From Nanosynbacter sp. (GTDB taxonomy: Bacteria > Patescibacteriota > Saccharimonadia > Saccharimonadales > Saccharimonadaceae): a stretch of 5,643 nt of DNA. Location of the stretch: the NCBI GenBank assembly GCA_029975625.1, contig JARKOR010000095.1, forward strand, positions 1 to 5,643, written 5' to 3'. The translations under genes were made by a program, and so were the position numbers. The notes under the pieces were generated by a model. It ran no database searches and was not told the DNA's origin. It saw only the letters and a list, made by a program, of their open reading frames with translations. Of the stretch, positions 5,539-5,643 are shown in pieces. Numbering within the stretch: the stretch's first letter is position 1; each line of letters opens with the position of its first letter.

Positions 5539-5643
5539 ATGCATTTTGCCCTAACTGGACAACCTGGTGATTTATCAACGATGATCAGTGATTTATCAAA
5601 TTATCAGGGTTTTATCGAGTATGGAGCACAATATAGACCAAGG
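5539..5643 (+). CDS. Partial or frameshifted reading frame running off the window end
   Basis: Only this frame is open to the window edge; the other two forward frames have stops in the last 100 bases. It reads MHFALTGQPGDLSTMISD, then LSNYQGFIEYGAQYRPR, which looks like genuine soluble protein. The start is uncertain: ATG 5539 has no Shine-Dalgarno sequence. The frame is open back to 5458, just after a TGA, with TTG at 5479 and GTG at 5521 as other options. A well-placed AGGG (5494-5497) precedes an ATG at 5504 in a different frame, giving MYILELWQLATACILP and a stop at 5552-5554. One shift around 5530 would join that start to the open frame. It could be a third small gene of the array, a decayed remnant or an assembly error. 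No family recognised. Confidence 0.4.
   Translation, partial: MHFALTGQPGDLSTMISDLSNYQGFIEYGAQYRPR

Noticed and set aside
5567..5599. 12-bp direct repeat (gtgatttatcaa) at 21-bp spacing
   Set aside because: In frame and encodes the similar pieces GDLST and SDLSN; too short and only two copies, so it is probably coincidental or simple coding similarity.

Overview
The window is a compact, entirely plus-strand stretch of accessory bacterial DNA. It most resembles the downstream end of an Rhs/YD-repeat polymorphic-toxin locus. The genes are separated by about 4 to 30 bp or overlap by 4 bp, no stretch over 300 bp is gene-free, and I see no RNA gene, CRISPR array or transposase. The likely host is an Anaerolineae-type Chloroflexota. 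This rests on my memory of three features: the Rhs core wording (RFVQADTIVP...RYAYV.NNPLRYTDPSGH), lipoproteins with S/T/P-rich linkers, and a CWWG-motif lipoprotein. No marker gene confirms the taxonomy.

Left part (1-2948). A protein that begins upstream of the window ends at 750. Its first two visible residues are Gly-His, encoded ggg-cat, which are the last two codons of the Rhs core motif DPSGH. It may therefore be the C-terminal toxin tip of the resident Rhs protein, but the decisive sequence lies outside the window. It overlaps by 4 bp a predicted lipoprotein with a TolB/PD40-like beta-propeller. A second predicted lipoprotein with a CELPCWWG motif follows.

Right part (2967-5531). Two orphan Rhs C-terminal cassettes lie in tandem. 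Each has a short relic of the Rhs core (about 80 and 111 bp, ending in DPSGH), a unique C-terminal domain, and a small downstream gene in the immunity position. Cassette 1 pairs a probable HExxH zinc metallopeptidase toxin with a membrane-anchored DUF6174-like protein. Cassette 2 pairs an unrecognised aromatic-rich domain, preceded by a hydrophobic segment, with a four-helix membrane protein. The two core relics share a perfect 42-bp direct repeat (3041-3082 and 4401-4442). Identity drops abruptly on both sides even where the protein remains similar, as expected of a recombination or gene-conversion tract.

At the right edge one frame stays open to the end of the window (DGMHFALTGQ...). It has no convincing start, so it is either a partial gene, a frameshifted gene or a remnant.

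Working model: the locus stores alternative toxin tips with their protective genes downstream of a full-length rhs gene. Homologous recombination in the conserved core can move a tip into the expressed gene, while co-directional immunity genes keep the cell protected. The pairing and the toxin roles are inferred from layout and domain form, not shown.
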